The translations under genes were made by a program, and so were the position numbers. A DNA stretch of 64,000 bases from Acidobacteriaceae bacterium TAA 166 (GTDB taxonomy: Bacteria > Acidobacteriota > Terriglobia > Terriglobales > Acidobacteriaceae). A model generated the notes under the pieces. The model saw nothing but the letters and a program-made list of their open reading frames with translations, made no database searches and was not told the origin of the DNA. Position 1 is the stretch's first letter. Each line of letters starts with the position of its first letter. Shown here piece by piece: positions 17,903-27,189 of this stretch. The stretch is from NCBI GenBank assembly GCA_000421065.1, contig ATWD01000003.1, positions 248,001 through 312,000 on the forward strand. The letters are read 5' to 3'.

Positions 17903-19321
17903 ATGAGAACACTTACTAGGCGTAGATTCATACAGGCTGGCTCTGCATCTGCGCTTGCTGTGATAGCGGGTAGAGATACTCATAGCCAGATGCTACAGGG
18001 CGCATTACCTCGGCAACTCCAGAAGATCCCAAAGGGATATTTGCTGGTGCAAGAGTTATCGACCTACGAGAAATCCAAATACAGCGCAATAAGCACCGCC
18101 GCCGAAGCGGAACAATTCTTCTCGGTTCTCAAAGCTGCACCAGAAGGAGGGTTGGTCAATGCCTTGGAATATGCCAGTCTCTCGTTTGGCACTGCCGATG
18201 TCGAGGCTTCACAAGTTGTCGCTAAGGTCGCGGTGTCGCAGGGTATTGATCTCTGGGTTTCCACGTACAATCTCCTCGATAAGATACCGGCGCTTGGTCC
18301 CATCGCACAGGAGTACCAGTCGAGCTTCATGCTTCCAAACGGCATGATTGTGCCAACGAGTTCCCATCCTGGCGCTCCGGTCTTCGACGTCCTCAACCCT
18401 GAGGCGATGGACTGGTTTATTGATGCGTTCAAGAACAGATATGTCGTTCCTATGAGAGGGCTAGTCAGCGGGCTCTTCTTGAACGAGGATAAGCTGCCTC
18501 ATCTGGGAGCGCGCTCCGGATACAACATCAGACCCGATTACTGGTACACGCCGGTTTACAGCGAGCGGGTACTGCGTTTGTGGAGGCAGTACTGCCGCCA
18601 GAACGAGGTCATTTATAGAGCAGAGATCGTGACTCAGTTCCCCGTACACGACGCGACTATGGTCTCGAATGGTGGAGGGATGACGGCGTACTACCCGGGT
18701 TGGGATGTGCCGGCTAGCGTTCAGGCTGGTCAATTGTTTGTCGATCTGCCACGCGCAAAAGGCGTGTGGGAGCACTGGTACGAGTTCATCTGCACTCAAT
18801 ACCTCAATAATTACCTGGGACGCTTGGCAAAGCTCGCAAATGACGTGAACCGTGACCATCCTGTTTGGAAAGGAACTATCTACTTCGGTCTGCACACCTG
18901 GAGCCTCCCGTATGAGGAGATCAAGAATCCACGATTCGCCGTTCCTGCGAAGAACCGGTGGGGGGCATGGGGCCGACAGTATGGCGTCGACTTGGAGAAG
19001 TTAGCCCGGCATTCGGAGATAGACATTGTGATCTGTGAAACGTTTCCATCTGTCGCGGGAGGAAACTTGGCAGACTTCGTCGGCGAGTGGAGCAGGATCA
19101 CGCGTGAGGCGAACAAGACTTTCGGCGTGATGATGGACCGTGACGACCACCAACCACTGACTATGGGGGAAGAAAGAGCGCGATGGTCCATCATCGATCA
19201 ATATCAACCGACGGTAATTACCCGCTACCCTCGTGCTCGTATGCAGCCCAATGATCCGATGTATAGATCAGATGTTGAAATCGATATCGCTCAGAGACTC
19301 AAACAATATCGCCGACGATAG
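17903..19321 (+). CDS. Tat-exported TIM-barrel-like protein, possible uncharacterised glycosidase
   Basis: 472 residues from the ATG at 17903 with AGGAAGGA upstream. The N-terminus TRRRFIQAGSASALAV is a twin-arginine signal. I do not recognise a named family. The body alternates strands and helices like a (beta/alpha)8 barrel: GIDLWVSTYNL, then FDVLNPEAMDWFIDAF, then GLVSGLFLNEDKL, then WKGTIYFGLHTW, then EIDIVICETFPS. The Asn-Glu pair N194-E195 and the later E379, 184 residues apart at predicted strand ends, are placed like the acid/base (strand 4) and nucleophile (strand 7) of clan GH-A glycosidases. It sits between an alpha-galactosidase and a receptor/rhamnosidase pair. The glycosidase role is inference from pattern and context. 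Confidence 0.7.
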   Translation: MRTLTRRRFIQAGSASALAVIAGRDTHSQMLQGALPRQLQKIPKGYLLVQELSTYEKSKYSAISTAAEAEQFFSVLKAAPEGGLVNALEYASLSFGTADVEASQVVAKVAVSQGIDLWVSTYNLLDKIPALGPIAQEYQSSFMLPNGMIVPTSSHPGAPVFDVLNPEAMDWFIDAFKNRYVVPMRGLVSGLFLNEDKLPHLGARSGYNIRPDYWYTPVYSERVLRLWRQYCRQNEVIYRAEIVTQFPVHDATMVSNGGGMTAYYPGWDVPASVQAGQLFVDLPRAKGVWEHWYEFICTQYLNNYLGRLAKLANDVNRDHPVWKGTIYFGLHTWSLPYEEIKNPRFAVPAKNRWGAWGRQYGVDLEKLARHSEIDIVICETFPSVAGGNLADFVGEWSRITREANKTFGVMMDRDDHQPLTMGEERARWSIIDQYQPTVITRYPRARMQPNDPMYRSDVEIDIAQRLKQYRRR

Positions 19322-19843
19322 GGGATTGAGAAAAGTAGGGAGAGACCCATCTTTTGCTAGGAAAGCAGTACGGTTCTGACGCATTGCACCTGTGTGACGA
19401 AGCGCAGGGCGGGTTGCCCCTGATCTTTTCGTTGAGCGTGAGCCTCCGCCTCTCCTCGTCTTGCCGCTTCACACATATTCTTACGGGTATCGCCCTGTGG
19501 CTGTTAGATGTACCGCTGCTTCGTCTCGTCCGCAAAGTTCACACTCGACGAGTGCCATGTTTGATTCGGCCGTTCACCATATTCGAAGAACTGCTTTAGC
19601 AAAGCCGATTGACCTCGCATCGCATTCCGATTTCAACACCATAAATTCGCTCTCATCCCGTCCCAAGGAACCCTTGGTAGATGGCCGCGTGCAGCAATTC
19701 ACTGGGCATTCATAACTCTCCTGCTCTCCTAGCACCCGATCAAGCTCTTACATATACGCATGAATCGACCGGCCTGGCCCTGCAAACCTGGTAGGGCATC
19801 GCGTCTCGTCTGTCAGCGCGCATTTCTATTATTTGGAGGAAGG
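19322..19843. other. Leader region before the second receptor; no gene seen
   Basis: About 520 bases between the Tat-exported protein and the preferred second-receptor start. Short frames on both strands have no recognisable content and no ribosome sites. The receptor promoter is presumably here; no clear operator repeat was found. Confidence 0.4.
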
Positions 19844-22800
19844 ATGCATCTTTTGAGGCATATCGGTGGGGCAGCTTCACGCCTAGTTGTGCTTGTCTGT
19901 ATCGCTATCGTCGGAGTCTATTCCGCCCCCATGAACGCGCAAGAGTACCGGGCCCGTACTTCAGGCATCGTCAGTGATCCGTCAGGTGTCGCGATATCGG
20001 GAGCTAAAGTCGTTCTGCAAAATCAGGCAACAAACATTGAAACACTGAGCACCTCGGATAAAACGGGGAGCTATGTGCTGAACTTTCTCGATCCCGGAAC
20101 CTATTTGATGTCAGTAGATGCCCCCGGTTTCAAGCACTGGGAGATGCGGAACCTTCGTCTAGACGCTGCTCAAGAGCTCAAAATCAATGTCGGACTGAAA
20201 ATTGGCGCAGATAGCAGTGTCACTGTAGTATCCGGCGACAGTATTTTGGAGAGTGCGAATGCCGAGATTACTCAGCTGTTCGATTCCAGAGATGTGAGTG
20301 ATCTTCCACTTGCGGACGGCAATCCGGCCATGCTGTTGCAGTACATCGGAGGAAGCGTCAACATAGGAAACCCACAGCCGACTCGTGTTTTCGATTCAGG
20401 GGCTATCACCCAAACGCAAGTTAACGGAACCGTAGGCGGCAACTCTTACTATCTCAACGGTGTTCCCGACAACGCGGTGGTCGGGCAGTATCCTGCTCAG
20501 TCCATGGGTTTCGTTCCTTCGACAGACGCTTTGGATCAAGTCAAAGTTCTATCCGCCGGATATAGCGCAAGTGCAGGAAATACAGGCGGAGCAAATGTAA
20601 ATTTCAACACAAAGAGTGGGACAAACGCCATTCACGGTTCTCTTTTTGAGTACTTCGAGAATGAAGTTCTTGACGCAAATACTTGGAAGGGAAATCATCT
20701 CGGGCAACCACGGTCTGAGCAACGTTCAAATAACTTTGGCGGAACCTTCGGCGGTCCAGTCGTTATTCCCGGCGTCTACAACGGAAAGAATAGGACCTTC
20801 ATTTTCCTCTTCGGCCAAGGCATCCTCGATAACGCTGGGCTGGGAGCAACGTACAAAGTTCCCACGCTCAAAATGCGGGACGGAGATTTCTCAGAGATTT
20901 GCACCAGTGGATTTACGAAGGGGCTTTGTAACAATCCGAATCAACAACTCTACAACCCGTTCGCGGCAACGGCTACCAGCGGCGGTCATGTCACGCGCCA
21001 GCCGTTTGCGAACAATCAGATTCCCTCGGCGCTTCGCAACCCCATCGGCGTGAAGTACTTGAACTACTTTCCGACTCCCAATATCGCTGGAGCGCCAGCC
21101 GATGGCTCGGTCAATTACTACAGCGCGAACCAATCGACCGATAAATACTATGCTTTTATCGTCCGCGCTGATCACTACACTCGAGTCCATCATTTGGCTG
21201 CAGACTACTTTTATAGCTATCGAGACCAGGCGTCTATCTGGTCCGGGGTTGTCAATGGCATTGCTTCCGGAGGATATCTATATCAGATCGGAAACAACGG
21301 TCTCGGCATTACTGACACGATCACTCTTTCGCCCCACGATGTACTGGATGTACGAGTCGGTGCAAATCGCTTCACGCAAGCGACCTTGCCCTCAAGCCTA
21401 GGTCTTGACCCTGCTACTTTCTCAATCCCGAGCGGGGCGAGTGCGCAATCTCAGACAAGCAATTACCTTCCTCCTTTCACCGGTTCAGATTTCTCGACGT
21501 TGACTACAAGTACTCCCAGTTGGCGAACGAGCAACGAATACTATGCGAAAGCATCGTTGACCAAGAGTATTGGGAAACACTTGGTTGAGCTCGGGTACGA
21601 GGGAACCCTCTACCGCATTAATTTCAACGCAACGGGAGCGAACCTTGGCACGTACGCCTTCAACGGAAGCTACGCGAGCAAAACAGATACCAGCGCCTCG
21701 TACTACGGCATGGGGATTGCGGATATGTATATGGGGCAACCTACCGCCGGAAGCATCGCTGTCAACGCGAGCTATGCCGAGCAGGTTTTGTACCATTCGG
21801 CATTTGTGCAGGACGAATGGAGAATTACCCCTAAACTGACGCTGACGGCGGGACTGCGATACGAATTTGAGGGGGCTCCGACTGATCGCTACAACCGCAA
21901 CACTCGCGGCTTTGATCTGACCTCTGCGAGTCCTGTACAAAGTGCAGCACAGGCGGCTTTTGCTCGGTCTTTTCCCGGTGGCCTAAATGTCGGCCTTGGA
22001 TTGCCATCGAAACCGTCCATTGCCGCCTTGGGTGGTTACACCTGGACTGACAGCGAGCACCGGGGATTCTATAACCCTGACTACCGGGTTGTTTTGCCAC
22101 GGGTGGGACTTGCCTACGCCGTAAGCGATAAGACCGTGATTCGAGGTGGATATGGCCTGTATAAAGTGCCCCTGGTGGCATCGATGACGGGAAATCCAGG
22201 AGGAAATCAAGCAGGTTTCAGCCAGACGACGACATTGGTTCCCACCACGAATAATGGCCTTACATTCAATGCAAATATTAGCGATCCCTTTCCGAACGGA
22301 ATCGCCCAACCCACTGGATCAAGCTTAGGTTTGTATCAAAACCTAGGACAGACCGCAACCTTTTTCCCCCTGAATCCGCCTACCGAATACTCATCTCACT
22401 GGACTGCCGAGATTCAGCAAGTAATCGGAGGGAAGTGGATACTCGATCTGACCTATCTTGGTGAAAAGGCACGGAATATCGCAAATAGCAGCAACATCTT
22501 CGACGCACTGCCTGAGGCTTATCTGTCAACACAAAAGACTCGCGACACGAACCTTGCCAACGCATTGTCGAAGACTGTCACGAATCCATTCAAAGGACTT
22601 CTTGGACCAACCTCAACTAACTCAACAGCTTTGAACACAGGAAGCACGGTCCAGGTTCAGCAATTACTGCGCCCAAACCCGCAGTTCACCGGTATTTCCG
22701 GAACAGTTTTCAATGGAAGCAACAACTACCAGTCCCTGATGACGAGGCTTTCACGTCGTTTCGGCAAGGGATATTCGGTGAACGCTCTCTACACTTGGTC

Positions 22801-23467
22801 GAAGCTGCTCCAGCGTTCCGGGTTCAACAATGATTTTCAGGTGTTGCCGACGAAGGCGTTGGCTGGTTACGACATTCCTCATCGTCTTATAGTCACCTTT
22901 ATCGCAGAGCTTCCAGTTGGAAAGGGACGCGCATTGTTGCCGTCACTCCCGCGTTGGGCCGACACTCTTGTAGGCGGCTGGCAGATGAGTGGGGCGTATC
23001 AGGCTCAAAGTGGGGTACCGCTTGATTTTGGGAATGTGTTTTATTCCGGCGACCCGCATCACCTCCATTTCCATTACCAGAATTCTCTCGTCGGAACTGG
23101 AACGCCGATGTTGGACACTAGTGGGTTTTATCTTCCCACTGATGCCGATGGCAATGCTTGGACTTCCGCCTCAGCGCAGCGGTCCGATTCCAGAATCTCG
23201 CTCGCGAACAACATCCGATACTTTCCCAACAACATGGGAAACACACGGTCTCCCGCACAAAACAATGTTGACCTCGCAGCGTTGAAGAAGTTTAGGCTAT
23301 CCGATGGCGTATCGCTGGAAACCCGGGCTTCGTTCATCAATGCGTTCAACCACCCATGGTTCAGTAATCCGGTTACAACGCCATCGCAAGCAACATTCGG
23401 AACTCTTGATGGTACTCAAAAAACCAACCCCCGGTATGTCGAACTGAATGCCAGGATTACCTTTTAA
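19844..23467 (+). CDS. Oar-like TonB-dependent outer membrane receptor (second copy)
   Basis: 1207 residues from the ATG at 19844, preceded by GGAGGA; the frame upstream to 19760 is unsupported. Signal segment LVVLVCIAIVGVYSAPMNAQ. The carboxypeptidase-regulatory-like domain follows (RTSGIVSDPSGVAISGAKVV, then TGSYVLNFLDPGTYLMSVDA), then the plug (QVNGTVGGNSYYLNGVPDN) and the barrel, ending in the C-terminal strand YVELNARITF. It has the same architecture as the receptor at 9692 but is clearly diverged, so the two probably take different ligands or different sizes of one glycan. It is followed by a GH106-like rhamnosidase on the same strand. Confidence 0.92.
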   Translation: MHLLRHIGGAASRLVVLVCIAIVGVYSAPMNAQEYRARTSGIVSDPSGVAISGAKVVLQNQATNIETLSTSDKTGSYVLNFLDPGTYLMSVDAPGFKHWEMRNLRLDAAQELKINVGLKIGADSSVTVVSGDSILESANAEITQLFDSRDVSDLPLADGNPAMLLQYIGGSVNIGNPQPTRVFDSGAITQTQVNGTVGGNSYYLNGVPDNAVVGQYPAQSMGFVPSTDALDQVKVLSAGYSASAGNTGGANVNFNTKSGTNAIHGSLFEYFENEVLDANTWKGNHLGQPRSEQRSNNFGGTFGGPVVIPGVYNGKNRTFIFLFGQGILDNAGLGATYKVPTLKMRDGDFSEICTSGFTKGLCNNPNQQLYNPFAATATSGGHVTRQPFANNQIPSALRNPIGVKYLNYFPTPNIAGAPADGSVNYYSANQSTDKYYAFIVRADHYTRVHHLAADYFYSYRDQASIWSGVVNGIASGGYLYQIGNNGLGITDTITLSPHDVLDVRVGANRFTQATLPSSLGLDPATFSIPSGASAQSQTSNYLPPFTGSDFSTLTTSTPSWRTSNEYYAKASLTKSIGKHLVELGYEGTLYRINFNATGANLGTYAFNGSYASKTDTSASYYGMGIADMYMGQPTAGSIAVNASYAEQVLYHSAFVQDEWRITPKLTLTAGLRYEFEGAPTDRYNRNTRGFDLTSASPVQSAAQAAFARSFPGGLNVGLGLPSKPSIAALGGYTWTDSEHRGFYNPDYRVVLPRVGLAYAVSDKTVIRGGYGLYKVPLVASMTGNPGGNQAGFSQTTTLVPTTNNGLTFNANISDPFPNGIAQPTGSSLGLYQNLGQTATFFPLNPPTEYSSHWTAEIQQVIGGKWILDLTYLGEKARNIANSSNIFDALPEAYLSTQKTRDTNLANALSKTVTNPFKGLLGPTSTNSTALNTGSTVQVQQLLRPNPQFTGISGTVFNGSNNYQSLMTRLSRRFGKGYSVNALYTWSKLLQRSGFNNDFQVLPTKALAGYDIPHRLIVTFIAELPVGKGRALLPSLPRWADTLVGGWQMSGAYQAQSGVPLDFGNVFYSGDPHHLHFHYQNSLVGTGTPMLDTSGFYLPTDADGNAWTSASAQRSDSRISLANNIRYFPNNMGNTRSPAQNNVDLAALKKFRLSDGVSLETRASFINAFNHPWFSNPVTTPSQATFGTLDGTQKTNPRYVELNARITF

Positions 23468-23478
23468 AACGCGATTCT

Positions 23479-23524
23479 CCTCATCTTCCCCGACCCATGA
23501 GAGTGTGTGGGGGGGAAGATGAGG
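23479..23524. repeat. 13-bp perfect inverted repeat between receptor and rhamnosidase genes
   Basis: CCTCATCTTCCCC at 23479-23491 pairs exactly with GGGGAAGATGAGG at 23512-23524 across a 20-base loop. It begins 12 bases after the receptor stop and ends about 50 bases before the rhamnosidase ATG. It could terminate or attenuate transcription, protect an mRNA end, or bind a dimeric regulator. Only the repeat itself is certain. Confidence 0.65.
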
Positions 23525-23575
23525 TGGCCGCAACCTTTCGTGATACCAGAACCTGCCATGCAGCAGGAAGGCGTA

Positions 23576-26347
23576 ATGACTAAGAGCAACAACAGATCCC
23601 CTCGGAAGGCGCCTCTCCTTACCTCAACACTACTTACGTTCGGCTTCCTTGGTGCACCTGCACTGACACAGAGAGCATTCGCGCAGCAACCCCGCACCGT
23701 CGCAGAAGTAGCCAGGCAGTTCGCTTTCCCTCCGGACGATGCACGTCCTATGGTTCGCTGGTGGTGGTTCGGCGTGGCCGTCGAAAAGCAGGAGATACTT
23801 CGCGAGTTGCAGCAGATGAAGGCCGATGGCATCGGTGGAGCAGAGCTGGCTTTCGTCTACCCAGTTGTTCTTGACGATCCTTCACGCGGGCTCAGGAACC
23901 TTCCGTTTCTCTCTCCCGCGATGCTCGATGCTCTCCACTATGCCCAGGAAGAGGGTCATAAGCTCGGTCTGCGTATAGACCTTACTCTCGGCAGCGGATG
24001 GCCTTATGGTGGACCGGCCATATCCCTTGCTGAGTCCGCCGGGAGTCTGCGCATGGTCACTCTTCCAATCCCTGGCGATGCCACAGCAATGCCTGTGCCG
24101 AAGCTGGAAGAAGGAGACCGTGTTATCTCCACTTTCGTTGCAAGCGGTACACCGGAGAGATGGAGCGCGCCTTCCGCCAGGCAGATCGCTCCGACCACAC
24201 AACCAGAGCAGTCCAATTCTTCCCGCGTCGCACTGTTCTTCATCTCCAGCCATACACGGCAACAGGTCAAACACGCCGCTATTCAAGCTGGCGGCTACGT
24301 CCTCGATCCTTTCAATAGGCAGGCAGTCGCAACGCACTTGAGGACAGTTGGAGAACCGCTGATAAGTGCATTCGGCTCGACTCCACCATATGCTATCTTC
24401 TCGGATTCCCTGGAGGCCTATGGAGCTGACTGGACGCCAAATCTGCCTCGGGAATTTGAGAAACGCCGAGGCTATGATCTGATTGCTCATCTACCGGAGC
24501 TAGCAACTGGCGGTACTCCCGCGGCCGAAAAGATCCGTCACGACTATGGCCGCACCCTCACTGAACTGATCAACGAGAGCTATCTTGTACAGATCAACGA
24601 TTGGGCTCATGCACACCATACAAAGTTTCGCTCCCAGACTTACGGGGAACCCGCCGTATCGTTTTCCAGCGAAGGACTGGTAGATCTCGCCGAAGGAGAG
24701 GGGCGGCAGTGGCGTGCCTTCTCCACGCTTCGATGGGCGGCCTCAGCCAATCATGTCTTTGGCAAGACCATTACTTCTGGCGAGAGCTTCACATGGTTGC
24801 GACCGCCCGTCTTTCGAGCGACTCCTCTGAACATGAAAGCCGAAGCCGACATTGACTTCATCAGTGGCGAAAATCAGTTCATCTATCACGGATGGCCCTA
24901 CTCTTCGCCGCAAGTCGCCGAACCCGGATGGTCGCTGTATGCTCCAGCTGTGCTCAACCATCACAACCCCTGGCATCCGGTAGTGTCTTACTTCAACAGC
25001 TACATCACCCGGCTGAGCTTTCTACTCCGGCAAGGCGAGTCCGCAAACCAGGTCGCAGTCCTTTTACCCACCGACGACGCATGGGCGAGCGTCAGTCCCG
25101 GTAAGGTCACGATCACTGGCGCAATGCTGACCCGGTTTATCCCCGCCCCGCTGGTTGCATCCATCCTCTCCGCAGGCTACAACCTCGACTTCATCGACGC
25201 GGACGCAATCAACCGGCTGGGAATCAACCATTCCGTTCTCGTGCTACCGCCTACCGATCGAATTCCACTGGAGACGCTGCGGAAAATCGATGCATACGTG
25301 CATTCAGGTGGAAAGGTTGTTGCGGTAGGGCACGCACCCTCTATGGACTCCGATGGTGCTGCCTCCCCCGAATGGACGCACCTATCGAGCGAGCTATTCG
25401 GCAATGGAAATCTTGTATCCGATACTGAACATTTAGGCGGAGCACTTCATCAGGCTCAGCACCCAGATCTGGATCTCCTGGCTCCGGCAGGCGACACCGT
25501 TCATGATGTCATCGGTTTTATACGACGCCGGTTGTCCGACTCCGACATCTATTTCGTCGTGAACACCTCAGACCAGCCAGTTCAGACCCACGCTCGTTTC
25601 GGAACCAAATTTGAGACCGGGATTCTCTGGGACCCCGAGACAGGTGTAACGAATGGGCCCAGTGTTCAGGCCAACGATGCAATTGTTAGACTTGCCCCCT
25701 ATGGGTCCGTTCTTTATGTTTTCAGCAATCTGGATGCACGACCGGCCGCTCCAGAGGCTCCCCTGAAGGAACTCGCTGACCTCAGCCACGACTGGAAGGT
25801 AACATTCACCTCCATCGGGAAATCCCAGAACGAGTCCAACCTGACCGACTGGACCTCCGATCCCGCGACGATCCATTATTCGGGAGAGGCTGTTTATTCC
25901 CGAGACGTCAAGTTGTCGATCCCATCTGATGAGTCTGTTTATCTTCAGCTCGACGGAGATGCTCCGTCCTCTTTCCCCGCGCACGCTCCTCTTGTTCTTG
26001 ACGATCTGCACAACCCCACAATTTCCCACCGTGGTGCGCGTACTGACTTCGATCCGCCCGTCCACGAAGCGGCACTCGTTATCGTCAACGGACAGGCGGC
26101 TGGGGCACTTTGGCACCCGCCCTACCTTCTGGACATCTCGAAGCTCCTGCAGACCGGCGACAACCACATTGATATTCATGTCTACAACACTGCTCTGAAT
26201 GCCTGGGCAGCACGACCTCCGAGCGACTATAAAGTCGTAATCGAGCGGTATGGTAAGGGAGTCCAGATGCCGGATTTGAATCAGGTCAAGCCAATCTCCT
26301 CCGGCCTTTTGGGTTCGATTCGTCTTGTTACGAGGAGCGGAAATTAA
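23576..26347 (+). CDS. Exported alpha-L-rhamnosidase-like glycoside hydrolase (GH106 type)
   Basis: 923 residues from the ATG at 23576 (AGGAAGG just upstream). A signal-like region TSTLLTFGFLGAPALTQRAFAQ ends near residue 37. The mature N-terminus PPDDARPMVRWWWFGVAVEK followed by LRELQQMKADGIGGAELAFV is the hallmark of GH106 and related unclassified rhamnosidases, followed by a TIM barrel with LTLGSGWPYGGP. After about 650 come jelly-roll segments (DLSHDWKVTFTSIGK; VYSRDVKLS). The enzyme would remove alpha-L-rhamnose from plant or bacterial glycans such as rhamnogalacturonan side chains. Together with the GH27 enzyme it points to a galactose- and rhamnose-bearing substrate. Family confidence is good; exact specificity is not known. 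Confidence 0.85.
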   Translation: MTKSNNRSPRKAPLLTSTLLTFGFLGAPALTQRAFAQQPRTVAEVARQFAFPPDDARPMVRWWWFGVAVEKQEILRELQQMKADGIGGAELAFVYPVVLDDPSRGLRNLPFLSPAMLDALHYAQEEGHKLGLRIDLTLGSGWPYGGPAISLAESAGSLRMVTLPIPGDATAMPVPKLEEGDRVISTFVASGTPERWSAPSARQIAPTTQPEQSNSSRVALFFISSHTRQQVKHAAIQAGGYVLDPFNRQAVATHLRTVGEPLISAFGSTPPYAIFSDSLEAYGADWTPNLPREFEKRRGYDLIAHLPELATGGTPAAEKIRHDYGRTLTELINESYLVQINDWAHAHHTKFRSQTYGEPAVSFSSEGLVDLAEGEGRQWRAFSTLRWAASANHVFGKTITSGESFTWLRPPVFRATPLNMKAEADIDFISGENQFIYHGWPYSSPQVAEPGWSLYAPAVLNHHNPWHPVVSYFNSYITRLSFLLRQGESANQVAVLLPTDDAWASVSPGKVTITGAMLTRFIPAPLVASILSAGYNLDFIDADAINRLGINHSVLVLPPTDRIPLETLRKIDAYVHSGGKVVAVGHAPSMDSDGAASPEWTHLSSELFGNGNLVSDTEHLGGALHQAQHPDLDLLAPAGDTVHDVIGFIRRRLSDSDIYFVVNTSDQPVQTHARFGTKFETGILWDPETGVTNGPSVQANDAIVRLAPYGSVLYVFSNLDARPAAPEAPLKELADLSHDWKVTFTSIGKSQNESNLTDWTSDPATIHYSGEAVYSRDVKLSIPSDESVYLQLDGDAPSSFPAHAPLVLDDLHNPTISHRGARTDFDPPVHEAALVIVNGQAAGALWHPPYLLDISKLLQTGDNHIDIHVYNTALNAWAARPPSDYKVVIERYGKGVQMPDLNQVKPISSGLLGSIRLVTRSGN

Positions 26348-26451
26348 AGGTTCAACTCCAATGACTCCGCATGTGATATTGGAGCCGCTCCACGCGAGTG
26401 AAGTACGCAATATCTTCTTGGAAATAAGCGGCCGCGCTCGAAGGGCAGCGA

Positions 26452-26775
26452 CTAGCGGCGATTTGCTGACAAGATATGCAGGTCATTCTGTACACGCTGC
26501 GGTTCATCATCCAAGGCCTGATTCGGTGTATCAGGCACTTCCTCCAACGCATTTTCTGGGTCCACATCCAATGCAGCGAATAGCGCATCGAGCCAGGACC
26601 TGCGATGACACTCGAAGTGAGTCGCTCGGCCGCGGAGACCTTGTGCTTCATCAAGCCGGGCCTTCCCCGTAACCTGTCCCCGGTCACGGGGGGGACGTGG
26701 AGCAATCATGGCCTGCAAAGCCGCGTTCTTTGTCCACAATACGAAACGCTCTGGATTGTCCTGCCTTCGGGGCAA
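26452..26775 (-). CDS. Hypothetical protein, 107 residues, possibly a remnant
   Basis: A minus-strand frame starting at a TTG (26775) and ending at 26452. Its second half is hydrophilic and coherent (SWLDALFAALDVDPENALEE and on) with codon use like real genes, while the competing frames look random. No family is recognised, and no good ribosome site is visible. It lies in an eroded stretch with other fragments, so it may be the tail of a lost gene. Confidence 0.35.
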   Translation of the reverse strand: MPRRQDNPERFVLWTKNAALQAMIAPRPPRDRGQVTGKARLDEAQGLRGRATHFECHRRSWLDALFAALDVDPENALEEVPDTPNQALDDEPQRVQNDLHILSANRR

Positions 26776-26915
26776 ACTCCTGCAAACCTCTCCACCTCAA
26801 TTGTGCCTGCCCTGCAGAGCAACTTACTCAACGATTTCGGTTGCATCAACCGTTGCAACATACGTGATCTGGTTCATCAAGTTCTCGAAGAGGTGACTCA
26901 TGGGTAGAAGGGGAT

Positions 26916-27180
26916 TCATTCGTCTTCATCGTCGCCTGAGTCAGAGCTGTGGCCGGCCTCGGTGTCCAGAAATTCTTCGCGCTCGAAGGCTTCACGCTCA
27001 AGCTTGCTGGAACGCGCTGTGTAGTCGTCGGCGATATCACCCGCGACTAAATAGTCCGTCAAGAATATGTACGATTCTAACCGGCTGGGTCCTGCGGTTC
27101 ACTTGCGTACATCATCGAAGGTCCGGGGAGGATTGGGAAACAGTCGATGCAATACCGAACCGACCTTAAGTAAGAAATGA
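26916..27180 (-). pseudogene. Unidentified gene remnant with acidic C-terminal tail and in-frame stop
   Basis: The minus strand in the frame ending at TGA 26916-26918 reads about 60 codons with normal bias: SRLESYIFLTDYLVAGDIAD, then a charged helix (SKLEREAFEREEFLD), then an Asp/Glu/Ser-rich end. Upstream an in-frame TGA (27099-27101) interrupts it. Beyond that the same frame continues with plausible coding text (LHRLFPNPPRTFDDVRK) towards the antiporter remnant. No ATG or ribosome site is seen. The protein family is unknown to me; the call of a broken gene rests on codon use and the internal stop. Confidence 0.4.
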
Positions 27181-27189
27181 TTCTGTGGT

